Shown here one piece after another: positions 18,349-27,576 of a DNA stretch of 64,000 nt. The notes below the pieces were generated by a model. That model worked only from the letters and a program-made list of their open reading frames with translations. It did no database searches and was not told the DNA's origin. Origin of the DNA: Vulcanisaeta sp. JCM 14467 (GTDB taxonomy: Archaea > Thermoproteota > Thermoprotei > Thermoproteales > Thermocladiaceae); assembly GCF_001316245.1 (NCBI RefSeq), contig NZ_BBDM01000004.1:1-64000 (forward strand), read 5' to 3'. Made by a program: the position numbers and the translations under genes. Positions within the stretch are counted from its first letter, which is position 1; the number at the start of each line of letters is the position of its first letter.

Positions 18349-19802
18349 TTATCCCTTAACGACGCCTATTGGTACGTGCCTCGAGACCCTCTTGGCCATG
18401 CCCGTTAGCTCGGCAACCTCGGCGACCTTGTCAACGTTCTTATAAGCTCGGGAGCCTCCTCGGATATTATCTCGCTCTCAGCCGACCTAACGATTATGCC
18501 CCTACTCTCCAGTGCTCCCCTGACCTTGTTCGGCGGTAGCATTCTGACGGCTGCTGACCTACTCAGTGTCCTGCCTGCGCCGTGTGGTGCTGTGCCGAAG
18601 GTTACCTGGAATGATGTTGGTAGTCCAATGAGTACGTAGGACGCAGTGCCCATACTACCCGGTATTAAAACCGGCTGCCCAATGTCCCTGTACTTAGGTG
18701 GTATCTCGGGCCTACCCGCTGGGAATGACCTTGTGGCTCCCTTCCTATGCACGAGAACCCTCCTGACGTGACCCTCATCATCGATTACGTGATCCTCGAT
18801 CTTGGCAATGTTGTGGGCAACGTCATAGACGATCTCGAGACCGAGCTTGTCTGGGTCCTTGCCAAAGACCCTCCTGAAGGCCTCCCTGACCCAGTGCGTT
18901 ATTATCTGCCTATTAGTCCATGCGTAGTTGGCGGCTGCCTTCATGGCTGCTAGGTAGTCCTGGGCCTCCCTGGTGTTTAGGGGCATTGATGCCAACTCCC
19001 TGTCCGGTAGGAATAATCCCCACTGCTTCAACTTATTCTCAGCAACCCTTATGTAGTCAGTGGCGACTTGGTGACCAAGGCCCCTACTACCCGTGTGTAT
19101 TAGGACCATTACCTGCCCCTCCTGCTCAATACCAAGTCTCTTAGCCAGTTCTGGGTCGAATATCTTATTAACGACTTGAATCTCAATGAAGTGATTACCA
19201 CTGCCCGTAGTCCCAAGCTCATCCTTACCCCTCTCCTTAGCCCTCTGACTAACCTTGCTCGAGTCAGCACCCTCGTAATGCCCAAACTCCTCAATGAAGT
19301 TCTTATCATCGCCCCACCCATAGCCCTTACTCAACGCCCAATCAACACCCTCATCAAGCACCTTATCAAGGTCGCCAAAGGATAGCCTTAGGAGCCCAGT
19401 CTCACCAACACCTGCAGGGACCAACTTGAATATCGTGTCCACTAACTCCCTGAGCTTTGGCCTAACGTCCTTCTCCGTCAGGTTGGTCCTAAGGAGCCTA
19501 ACGCCGCAGTTAATATCATAACCAATGCCTCCAGGACTCACCACACCGTTTTCCATATCCATGGCAGCCACACCACCCACTGGGAATCCATAGCCCTGAT
19601 GAGCATCTGGTAGGGCTATGCTGTACTTGTAAATGCCGGGTAGGCAGGCAACGTTGGCTGCCTGCTCAAGTGTCATGTCGGTCTTCATTTTCTCAAGTAG
19701 TGTCTCGTCTGCGAATATCCTGGCTGGCACCTTCATGCATGGTTTGTATCCCTTTGGTATCTCCCACACATAATCGCTTATTTTCCTCAATGGTGGTACC
19801 AT
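18349..19802 (-). CDS. rtcB: RNA-splicing ligase RtcB, frameshifted near the C-terminus
   Basis: About 484 residues, the GTP- and Mn-dependent 3'-phosphate RNA ligase that joins tRNA halves after intron removal. Active-site segments: ALPDAHQGYGFPVGGVAA, GGIGYDINCGVRLL (Cys metal ligand), GTTGSGNHFIEIQ, VLIHTGSRGLGHQ, VYDVAHNIAK, and APHGAGRTLSR carrying the guanylylated His. One frame runs to 18405, but after EEAPEL the true end KNVDKVAEVAELTGMAKRVS is found one frame over, ending PIGVVKG at 18349; one base is wrong near 18445. No intein. A partner for the intron-bearing tRNA-Gly in this window. Confidence 0.93.
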
Positions 19803-20061
19803 AACCTAGTCCTAAGTCATTAATGGGTTAATAAAACTTCACCCTGCATGCAGCGGATTTAGCCGACGTGGGCCTAATTACCCTCGCTTGATCATTTATC
19901 ATACCCTATTTTTGAATATTAATACTCCTCACTAAGCCATCAGTAACTATGATATTACGGCATCAAGCATGCATTTAACATCCAACAATGCCTAAGCATT
20001 ACTCGGCTCACCTTTTATGAACACCCGAAGTAATAAAAAGTCCAATATTAATGCCTAATTG

Positions 20062-21054
20062 ATGACTATGGAATTCAGGATGAAGGTAGTATTAGTAATC
20101 GCTATGGTTATTGTGGCGGTTGCTTCGTTACTCGTTGTTTTGCATATACATGTAACCAGTAATTATGTTAGGCATGTGTATATAATTAATAGTACAGCTA
20201 GCAATAATGGTTTAGTATTGGTAAATGTGACTAAAACTAATGTAACTAATAATACGCATGGATCTTCCCGCCCTGTAACCCCGATTCCCAGCTATATTAG
20301 TTTTGGCAGTCTCGCTTGTTACAATGATGACGTCATTATATCCAATAGTTCGATAGTTGTTCTTCATTATCAGGTTCATGGTAACGTTAGTATTAATGGT
20401 ATTGGCGTTTACATTTCATTCCCGGCCAGCATTATTAATGAGACTCTGAGCGACTTCTCGAGATTGCAAAATTCAAGTGGTGTGATGATTATCGGCATTT
20501 ACGTGAATGGTAGGTTAGTCATGCTTCAGGCAACGTCGTTACCAATTAATAGCCTAATCTTCGCAGTTAACCAACCCTATATCTACGATAATAAGCCCAT
20601 GAACTTATGGCAATACCTCAGGGCCACCAACAGCACGGGTAAGTTCGTAGTTAACACCGTTATTAGTATTGGCTTCCCAACGATTAATCTGACGGATGGG
20701 GACGCAATAACCGTGGCCATATACTCGGCGGTACCCTATGCATTACCATCGTGTAGAGTAACCAGTGAGGGTGCTGAGGTTGAGTTAATGGTAGTGAATG
20801 ATTGGATTGGCAGCTTTGGGGTGTCGAATGCCGTATTATCGGCGAGGCAGCTTTATGTGGAGGGCAGGTACGTAACTGAGGAGCCGGTGATATATGTAGT
20901 GAACGTTACAAGTCCAATAAGCCAGCTACCGCAGGTATTAAATCAGGGAGTTTTAACTAGTGTGAGTCCGTTCATTACTGGGTATGCGCCATCATTCTAC
21001 ATGATATTAAACTTACCACCAGCATCGCAGGTAAGTGGTGCGGGTAGTGGGTGA
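20062..21054 (+). CDS. membrane-anchored surface protein, function unknown
   Basis: About 330 residues with one N-terminal hydrophobic segment (MKVVLVIAMVIVAVASLLVVL, split here for length at residues 7-27) acting as signal anchor, then an extracytoplasmic beta-rich domain with more than ten N-x-S/T sequons. No recognised domain. The frame begins TTG ATG at 20059; I start at the ATG at 20062. It ends in a glycine/serine tail (QVSGAGSG). The C-terminal QLPQVLNQG and TGYAPSFYMILNLPP parts look like sandwich strands. Possibly a type IV pilus-like or S-layer associated protein, but not shown. Confidence 0.55.
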   Translation: MTMEFRMKVVLVIAMVIVAVASLLVVLHIHVTSNYVRHVYIINSTASNNGLVLVNVTKTNVTNNTHGSSRPVTPIPSYISFGSLACYNDDVIISNSSIVVLHYQVHGNVSINGIGVYISFPASIINETLSDFSRLQNSSGVMIIGIYVNGRLVMLQATSLPINSLIFAVNQPYIYDNKPMNLWQYLRATNSTGKFVVNTVISIGFPTINLTDGDAITVAIYSAVPYALPSCRVTSEGAEVELMVVNDWIGSFGVSNAVLSARQLYVEGRYVTEEPVIYVVNVTSPISQLPQVLNQGVLTSVSPFITGYAPSFYMILNLPPASQVSGAGSG

Positions 21055-21060
21055 TTAGGC

Positions 21061-21153
21061 ATGATAGGGATTATGGTTACATTAATGGTCGTGTTGATGT
21101 TTCAATTCTTCATGATTAACGGGCTACACCTAGGGCAAAATAAATTAATTTAG
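21061..21153 (+). CDS. possible 30-residue hydrophobic peptide
   Basis: ATG at 21061 opens a short frame ([20 protein letters not shown], then 10 more residues) that would be a single membrane helix. It lies 6 bases after the upstream surface protein and ends 2 bases before gatE. It may be real in an operon or a chance frame; low support. Confidence 0.2.
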   Translation: MIGIMVTLMVVLMFQFFMINGLHLGQNKLI

Positions 21154-21155
21154 GT

Positions 21156-23049
21156 ATGACGATGTTACGGCTGAGTATGCCGATTGATTATAGGGCTGTT
21201 GGGCTTAAGGTCGGTTTGGAGATTCACGTGCAGTTGAACACGGGTAGGAAGCTATTCTGTAATTGCCCACCCATTGTTAGGAATGACGAGCCCCACTTCA
21301 GGTTGTTAGGAGGTTGAGGCCGAGCATGAGTGAGCTTGGTGAGGTTGACCCTGCGGCTATTTGGGAGTTTAGGAAGCACAGGACCTTCATCTACGAGGGT
21401 TACTACGACACAACATGCCTAGTGGAGCTCGATGAGGAACCGCCGCACGACCCTGACCCCGAGTCTCTCGAGGTTGCCCTTGCCGTTGCCATGATGTTTA
21501 ATGCCAAGATATTTGATGAGGTTTACGTGATGAGGAAGACCGTAATCGACGGCTCGAACACCTCGGGCTTTCAGAGGACGATGTTGATCGCCCATGATGG
21601 GTTGGCCAAGTTCTTTGATTATAAGGTTCCAATACAGACCATAGCCCTTGAGGAGGATGCGGCTAGGAAGATTGAGGAGAAGGGTGACACAGTTGTTTAT
21701 AGGCTTGATAGGCTCGGCATACCGCTCATTGAGATATCCACGGGAATCCTGACCTACAGCCCGCAGGAGGTTATGGAGGTTGCTACTACATTGGTCATAG
21801 CATTAAGATGACGGGTAAGGCGAAGAGGGGTCTCGGCACTGTTAGGCAGGACGTCAACGTGTCTATCGAGGGTGGTGCGAAGACGGAGATTAAGGGCGTA
21901 CCCGACCTAAGCCTGATACCCAAGGTCATTGAGTATGAGGTTCAACGCCAACTAAACCTGCTAGCCATCCGTGATGAGCTAATTAAGAGGGGTGTTAAGG
22001 AGGATTGGTTTGTTAAGGACTTCGTTGATGTAACGGACATATTCTCGGCAACTAAGTCGAACATAATAAGGAAGGTCATTGATGGTGGCGGTAGGGTCAT
22101 TGCCATAAAGACGCCGGGCCTAAAGGGTATACTGGGTAGGGAGGTTCAGCCGAATAGGAGGTTTGGCACTGAGTTGGCGGATAGGGTTAGGGTTTGGACG
22201 AGCTTGTCAGGGTTGATCCATAGTGATGAGTTGCCTGGCTATGGAATAACTGCTGAGGAGGTTTCCAAGGTGTCCTCGAGGCTCGGTGTTGACTCGTTCA
22301 TACTCTTGGCCGGCACCTCGGATAGGGACTTGGTGGATGCTGTGGATGTGATTGTTGATAGGATTAGGGAGGCGCTTCATGGTGTTCCTGAGGAGACTAG
22401 GGCGGCTAATCCAGATGGTACGACTAGGTTCATGAGCCTAGGCCTGGCGCTGCGAGGATGTACTGAGACTGACCTTAGGCCCATTAGGATTACCGAGGAC
22501 ATGTTGGCCAGGGCTAGGGCGTTAATACCGGAGCCCATTGAGTCCAGGGTGAGTAGGTATGTTGGTTATGGCATGAGTAGGGAGTTGGCGATGCAGGTTA
22601 TTAAGTCGTCGTTTTATGACTTAATTGATTACTTAATAGGTGAGTTTCAGGGCAGGGTCTCGGCGACGTTGATAGCCAACACGATAGTCAATACCATGAA
22701 GTCCCTCCAGAGGGATGGCGTTGATGTTTCGGTAATAACTGAGGACCACCTTAAGGCCATATTTAATGAGCTAGCCCAGGGCGTGATAACGAAGGAGGCC
22801 ATACCAGACATAATAGCTGCCTGGAGTAAGGAGCCTGATAAGCCGATTAATGACGTGATCAATAAGCTGGGTCTCAGGAGGATGGGCTTTGATGAGGTTA
22901 GGAGGTACGTCATGGAGAGGGCGCCGAAGCTCGGGATAACCGATAAGAATAAGCTAATGAATGTGTTGATGAGGGAGTTGAGGGGTAGGGCTGACCCTGG
23001 TGATATAATGAGGGCTATCGATGAATACTTAAGGAGTGCCCTTCATTGA
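21156..23049 (+). CDS. gatE: glutamyl-tRNA(Gln) amidotransferase subunit GatE, two frameshifts
   Basis: Three frames give about 630 residues, the GatE length. N-terminal [24 protein letters not shown] is the GatB/E cradle signature, followed by [48 protein letters not shown], a GAD-like insertion typical of GatE ([17 protein letters not shown]), and a YqeY-like tail. GatDE converts Glu-tRNA(Gln) to Gln-tRNA(Gln), GatE supplying the transamidation kinase site and tRNA binding. Breaks: near 21303 (HFR then VVRRLRPSM) and near 21795 (EVA then YYIGHSIK). GatD, the asparaginase-like partner, is not in the window. Confidence 0.92.
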
Positions 23050-23200
23050 GGACCGCAGGATAGCCACCCTTCCACGATATGGTCCTTGCGAACCCTGGCC
23101 AGCATTTGCCTCTTAAGTAATGCGCGTCAACGTGTCTTACTATATAACCTATATTTTAACAAGCATTATTAATCACTGCATATTAATGGGCTTGATAGGG

Positions 23201-24394
23201 ATGGGTGAGGATAGGGAGGCATACATAGTCTATTTTAAGAGGACTGCGTTCTCCAGGGTTAAGAGGGAAGACCCAAAATTCGACGTGTTCTATGACATAA
23301 CTGGGCCAACGCTCTTCTCGAAATTACTTGTCAAGGCTGTTCAGGACCTTGGTATAAAGCCTGAGCAGATAGACCACGTGATAGTTGGTAATGCCCTGCA
23401 GGGTGGTGATAACTGGAGCATGGGTGGTAGGATACCGGTATTCCTCGCTAAGTTCCCAGTCACGATACCTGCCATGGCCGTTGACATGCAGTGTGCCTCG
23501 TCATTTGACGCAATTGGCATTGGTACCATGGAGATTTGGACTGGGCAGGCTGACATAGTGTTTGCTGGGGGTTATGAGCACATGTCGAGGGTCCCCATGT
23601 ATAACAACCCATACATAGTGCCGCACCTGGAGTTAGCCACTAACCCTGAGTATGCGATGTACGACATGGCCACTGGGTACGTGATGGGGCTTACTGCCGA
23701 GAAGTTGGCAGCTCTCAAGAAGATAAGTAGGGAGGAGATGGATAGGTGGTCGTACAGGAGCCACATGCTCGCCACGAAGGCTTATGAGGAGGGTTATTTC
23801 AAGGATGAGATATTGCCAATCGAGGTTGTCAAGGATGGGCAGAAGATAGTGGTTGATAGGGACCTAAGCGTTAGGCCAAACACATCACTGGAAGCCCTGG
23901 CGAAGTTACCATCTGCCTTCAAGCCTGGCGGTGTGATAACCGCCGGTAACTCAGCACCTCTTAACTCTGGCGCATCGTTGGTGGTACTGATGTCGGGTAG
24001 GATGGTTAAGGAGCTTGGCATAAAGCCGTTGGCCAGGGTTGTGTCGCTTGGTTGGGCTGCCGTTGATCCATCAATAATGGGCGAGGGCCCAGTACCCGCA
24101 TCGAGGAAGGCGTTAGCCAAGGCTGGGCTTAAGGTTGAGGATATAGACCTTTGGGAAATAAATGAGGCGTTTGCCGTGGTTACACTAAACGCAATTAAGG
24201 AATTAGGCATTGATGAGAATAGGGTCAATCTTAGGGGAGGCGCCATAGCCATCGGCCACCCACTCGGCGCTACTGGCGCTAGGCTGGTCGGTACCCTGGC
24301 AAGGCAGCTGCAATTGACTGGTAAGGAGTATGGGTTGGCCACGGCATGCGTTGGTGGTGGTCAGGGTTACGCAATAATTATTCAAAGGGCATGA
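23201..24394 (+). CDS. thiolase (acetyl-CoA C-acetyltransferase)
   Basis: 397 residues, intact. Two-Cys thiolase: MQCASSFDAIG carries the acyl-accepting Cys (about residue 94), GGAIAIGHPLGATGAR the catalytic His, and TACVGGGQGYA the second Cys. EINEAFAV is also present. It condenses or cleaves acetyl-CoA units, feeding acetoacetyl-CoA to the mevalonate pathway or fatty-acid-like degradation. There is no DUF35 zinc-ribbon partner beside it, unlike most archaeal acetoacetyl-CoA thiolases. The open frame reaches back to 23120; ATG 23201 or 23186 fits best with the thiolase N-terminus and a TATA-like CTATATAACC at 23139-23148. Confidence 0.9.
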   Translation: MGEDREAYIVYFKRTAFSRVKREDPKFDVFYDITGPTLFSKLLVKAVQDLGIKPEQIDHVIVGNALQGGDNWSMGGRIPVFLAKFPVTIPAMAVDMQCASSFDAIGIGTMEIWTGQADIVFAGGYEHMSRVPMYNNPYIVPHLELATNPEYAMYDMATGYVMGLTAEKLAALKKISREEMDRWSYRSHMLATKAYEEGYFKDEILPIEVVKDGQKIVVDRDLSVRPNTSLEALAKLPSAFKPGGVITAGNSAPLNSGASLVVLMSGRMVKELGIKPLARVVSLGWAAVDPSIMGEGPVPASRKALAKAGLKVEDIDLWEINEAFAVVTLNAIKELGIDENRVNLRGGAIAIGHPLGATGARLVGTLARQLQLTGKEYGLATACVGGGQGYAIIIQRA

Positions 24395-24474
24395 GTTAAA
24401 TTTAAGAAATTTATTTAATACCTAATTGGTTAATCTTAAAAATAAACCCTTGACCTAAATCATTTTGATAACTC

Positions 24475-24909
24475 ATGTCAGAGATACCACTCAAGCCGAT
24501 GGGTAAGGAGGACATTAGGAAGCTCGAGAGTGCACTGCTTGTCATGTCCTTATTCTCTCAGGAGACCCTTGAGACGCTTAAGAATCCGCATGAGAGACTT
24601 ACCTGGGTTGACAGTTTATACACGGCTGCCGCCGCGTTTGCTAGGGATAAGGCGGGCATGCCCATATCGCAGATAGCCGATGAGATTGGCGTGACGGAAG
24701 CCACAATACGTAAGCACCTTAGGGGTGAGACTAAGGCAGGGCAACTCGTGTTAAAGGCCTATGAGAGGCTTTCTAAGGAGGGTTTTAAGATTGAATTACC
24801 AAGCGAGTTGGCAGGTGCCGTAACCACCGAGGACGTGAGTAAACTAAAGGAGAAGATAGAAAGGGTCAAGAAACTGCTTAATGACGCACTGAAGGAGTTG
24901 AGTTCGTGA
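24475..24909 (+). CDS. TIGR03879-type regulatory protein found near KaiC-like ATPase
   Basis: 144 residues with a helix-turn-helix core (MPISQIADEIGVTEATIRKHLRGETKAGQLV) and a coiled-coil C-terminus (KLKEKIERVKKLLNDALKELSS). This matches the archaeal family described as a probable regulatory domain encoded near KaiC-like proteins, and a KaiC-like ATPase is indeed the convergent neighbour 46 bases away. DNA binding is likely; target unknown. A TATA-like TTAAAAATAAACC lies about 28 bases upstream. Confidence 0.7.
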   Translation: MSEIPLKPMGKEDIRKLESALLVMSLFSQETLETLKNPHERLTWVDSLYTAAAAFARDKAGMPISQIADEIGVTEATIRKHLRGETKAGQLVLKAYERLSKEGFKIELPSELAGAVTTEDVSKLKEKIERVKKLLNDALKELSS

Positions 24910-24955
24910 TATTCCATGCCAGGGATTTAAGGGTGAGCTAATAATCAATAATATT

Positions 24956-25818
24956 TTATTCTTCCTCTTCTTCCTCAGTCTCACGGGTCGCAGTCTTAGT
25001 CTCCTTAACGGCCTTCTCGGTTTCCTCAACCGCCTTCCTCATTTCCTCAACCTCCTCCTTAGGCAGTGGCTGTACTGATGCTGAGGTTGCCGTTAGTTTC
25101 AGGTACTTGTCCCAATAAATGACGACTCCCTCGTCCGTTATATCCATTGGGTGCCTAACCATGGATATCTTCGTATCCCTCATCTTCCAGATGATTATTG
25201 ACCTGTATAACTTACCATCAATCTCATCAAGGTCAAGCCTAATGATACCATCAACCGCATGCTCAACACCAGGCCCGCCAAAGCCGCGTTCACCAACCGA
25301 TACCTGGCTTATGAAGAGGGCTGTCGTGCCTAGCCCTGCTATGATCCTCTTTAATAACATGACCGTTGACCTAGCTATTGATGGCTTGGTTAGGTATAAC
25401 GTGCTTACCGAGTCTATGGTAACCCTCTTGGCACCCGTATCCTTAATCGCTTGTCTCAGCACGTCGACGAGCTCGTGGACATTGTCGATATCCTTAACCA
25501 CGTACTTCTCCCTCTGAGATGCAGAGCCGATACCCGCCGTGAACGCATCAACAATTGCGAACTTACCCTCCTTCTCGAACTTCGTGATATCCCAATTAAA
25601 GTGACGGAAACTACGTCTAACAGCCACTGGGTGTTCCTCCAGTGCCACGAAGACGCCGGGCTCATTCCTGCAAGGCCGTTGTATAGGAATTGCTTACCGA
25701 GTATTGACTTACCAGTGCCAGGCCCGCCAGAAACAAGGACAACACTCCTCTCTGGAATACCGCCATACAATATCTCGTCAAGTCCAGGTACGTAGGTCCT
25801 AACCCTAGGTACAGTCAT
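24956..25818 (-). CDS. KaiC-like RecA-family ATPase with acidic tail, frameshifted
   Basis: About 287 residues over two frames. Walker [14 protein letters not shown] near residue 33, [12 protein letters not shown], Walker B-like [13 protein letters not shown], and [30 protein letters not shown], characteristic of single-domain archaeal KaiC proteins (thermo_KaiC_2 type). The last about 35 residues are a charged coiled coil ending in seven consecutive Glu. The break is near 25655 (NGLAG then [12 protein letters not shown]). These proteins hydrolyse ATP and are thought to signal; the role is not known. Minus-strand TTTTTAAGCG about 25-30 bases upstream is the probable TATA box. Confidence 0.82.
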
Positions 25819-25873
25819 TAAGTGCGGTTAATGGTCTCGCTTAAAAATCCTTATCCCGTGGATGATGGAAAAC

Positions 25874-25882
25874 GCTTTTAAG
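25874..25882 (+). promoter_or_regulatory. TATA box of tRNA-Gly
   Basis: GCTTTTAAG, 24-32 bases before the 5' end of the mature tRNA, the usual position for archaeal tRNA promoters. Confidence 0.55.
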
Positions 25883-25905
25883 TAAGGGCAATGAATTACT
25901 CAACC

Positions 25906-25999
25906 GCGGCCGTAGTCTAGCCTGGTCTAGGATGGCGGCCTTCCGAGCATGTGCGTGGATAGCCGCAGAACCCGGGTTCGAATCCCGGCGGCCGCACCA
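25906..25999 (+). tRNA. tRNA-Gly(TCC) with a 15-base intron
   Basis: Acceptor stem GCGGCCG / CGGCCGC, discriminator A, encoded CCA at 25997-25999. D-stem GTCT/GGAT, anticodon stem GCGGC/GCCGC, loop C-T-TCC-G then A, variable AGAAC, T-arm CCGGG TTCGAAT CCCGG. Anticodon TCC at 25942-25944. Fifteen extra bases (25946-25960) sit at the canonical 37/38 site, to be cut by the splicing endonuclease at a bulge-helix-bulge and joined by RtcB, which is encoded in this window. Confidence 0.95.
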
Positions 26000-26125
26000 A
26001 GCCACGTCTTAATCTTGGTAAACCATTACTAACCATAACGATGGTAAGCACATACCTGTTAATTCCTCACGATATTCAACGCATAAATGCGAAGGTATAT
26101 ATTTCTAGGCAATCATTAGTAATCA

Positions 26126-26626
26126 ATGACCGAGGAGCTCGTGTTACCAAGCTAATAATTGAGGGATTGAGGTGGAGGGGCTTAATCTTGAGGATGTAAT
26201 ACTCGACGCGTTAATAAGGGTCATAGACTTGGGTCCGAATATGGTTGTTGAGACTAGGGTTGAGCTTTCGGTTAAGTACCTAAATGAGGGTAGGGATTAA
26301 TCGATAGAGGCCATGTGCAGGCTAGCGAGAAGCTTTATAAGGCGGCTAAGGAGTGCGTTAAGGGCCTAGCCCAGCACTATAACCTTGAGGATGTATTGTT
26401 CAAGGTCAATGAGAGGGGTAGGTGGACCGTGACAGAACTCGAGAAGGCCGTTGAGAAAATAAGCGAGAAACTAGGCGAATGGTTCGTAACAGCCTGGGAT
26501 AAGGCATGGGTCCTACATGCGTGGGGACTTCACGAAGAAAAACTGGATTCGAACGCTGTAAGTGTCAGATTGCCCTTATATTGAAAGGATGGTGAATGAA
26601 ACCACTAAGATAGTGAGGATGGGTTA
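26126..26626 (+). pseudogene. PaREP1 family protein, several frameshifts
   Basis: The frame at 26315-26584 reads ASEKLYKAAKECVKGLAQHY, then FVTAWDKAWVLHAWGLHEEKL, the PaREP1 signature of Thermoproteales repeat-family proteins. Upstream frames add LNLEDVILDALIRVIDLGPN and VELSVKYLNEGRD, then LIDRGHVQ one frame over; the C-terminus YIERMVNETTKIVRMG is also in another frame. At least four breaks in 500 bases is far denser than elsewhere in the window, so this copy may be truly decayed. A TATA-like GGTATATATTTC at 26094-26105 stands 20-30 bases before the ATG at 26126. PaREP1 function is unknown. Confidence 0.65.
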
Positions 26627-26764
26627 AGTTCAGTTATTTTGCTTTTACTAATGTTATTTATTTAATCTTAATTACGTTCAATTTGATTAATCCATGAGGT
26701 ATGGCCTTAAATTACGGCTTTAAGATTAAATTTAAGGTGCTGGGTTGCGCATTAATGATGCGCT

Positions 26765-27224
26765 ATGGTTAGTCTATACCTTGTTCAGCATGGTAAGGCA
26801 TTTGACGAGAAGGTTGACCCAGAGAGGAGGTTGACTCCTGAGGGTGTTTCTGAGACGGAGAGAGTGGCTAAGTACTCAGTGGCTTGGCATTAGCGTTGCA
26901 GAGATCGTGCATAGCGGTAAGGCTAGGGCTAGGCAGACTGCGGAGATCCTGGCAAGGTACCTGGGTGTTAGTAATGTTAGGGAGGTTGATGGTTTAAACC
27001 CAAATGATGACCCGAGGATTTGGTTCGAAAGGATCTCAAGCCTTGACCATGACCTAATGATGGTTGGTCACCTACCACATCTCAGCCGCCTGGTCTCATT
27101 GCTAATTGTGGGTAATCTGGACGTTAAGGTTGTCGAGTTTAGGTACTCTGGTGTTTTGAGGCTTAGTAGGGTTGAGGGTGGTTGGGTCATTAATTGGTTC
27201 ATAACACCGGACCTGGTGCGTTAA
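26765..27224 (+). CDS. SixA-like histidine phosphatase, frameshifted
   Basis: About 153 residues over two frames. MVSLYLVQHGKAFDEK begins with QHG in place of the usual RHG, with the phospho-accepting His; SGKARARQTAEILARYLG is the second conserved region, and LMMVGHLPHLSRLVSLL carries the second active-site His. This is the phosphohistidine phosphatase SixA group. The break is near 26876 (VAKY then QWLGISVAEI). Its end overlaps the convergent zinc-ribbon gene by 4 bases. Substrate unknown. Confidence 0.8.
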
Positions 27225-27421
27225 CGTTTACTCCTTAATTCCCTGGGTGTTTTCAATTTCAAAAGGATTTCCCTAGCCTCCCTACCATTCTTGGCCTTTG
27301 CAATTATTGATGCTTCCTCGATACGCATTACATAGCCGCAATACGGGCATTGATGTGTCTTAACTGTATCGCGGGTGACGGAGTAATTTCCACACCTTGG
27401 GCATGCAACGATTAGGTACAT
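27221..27421 (-). CDS. zinc-ribbon protein, DUF1922-like
   Basis: 66 residues: MYLIVACPRCGNYSVTRDTV then HQCPYCGYVMRIEEA, two CPxCG knuckles that make a rubredoxin-like zinc ribbon, and a basic helical tail (KNGREAREILLKLKTPRELR). It resembles the small archaeal DUF1922 zinc-ribbon family of unknown function. Intact, with ATG at 27421. Confidence 0.7.
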   Translation of the reverse strand: MYLIVACPRCGNYSVTRDTVKTHQCPYCGYVMRIEEASIIAKAKNGREAREILLKLKTPRELRSKR

Positions 27422-27576
27422 GGCTATTGAGCATTATAAGGTCTGGAGATAAATTGCTTTTTGGGCTTTGGTTCTTACAGTAGAGGTGGGTGAAAGCAAT
27501 ATATATCCCTTCACTTGAGTTCGTGCTGACTTATTTTATCCAATTCCTTTCTAATAAAGTAATTTAAATTTCCTGT

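Noticed and set aside
18349-19802. Intein in RtcB
   Set aside because: The reading frame is continuous with normal family spacing between motifs.
23794-24342. 182-residue minus-strand frame opposite the thiolase
   Set aside because: Antisense shadow; the thiolase active-site motifs define the plus strand as coding.
26030-26060. ACCAT/ATGGT hairpin downstream of the tRNA as a terminator or regulatory RNA
   Set aside because: Only a five-base stem with no T run; too weak to call.
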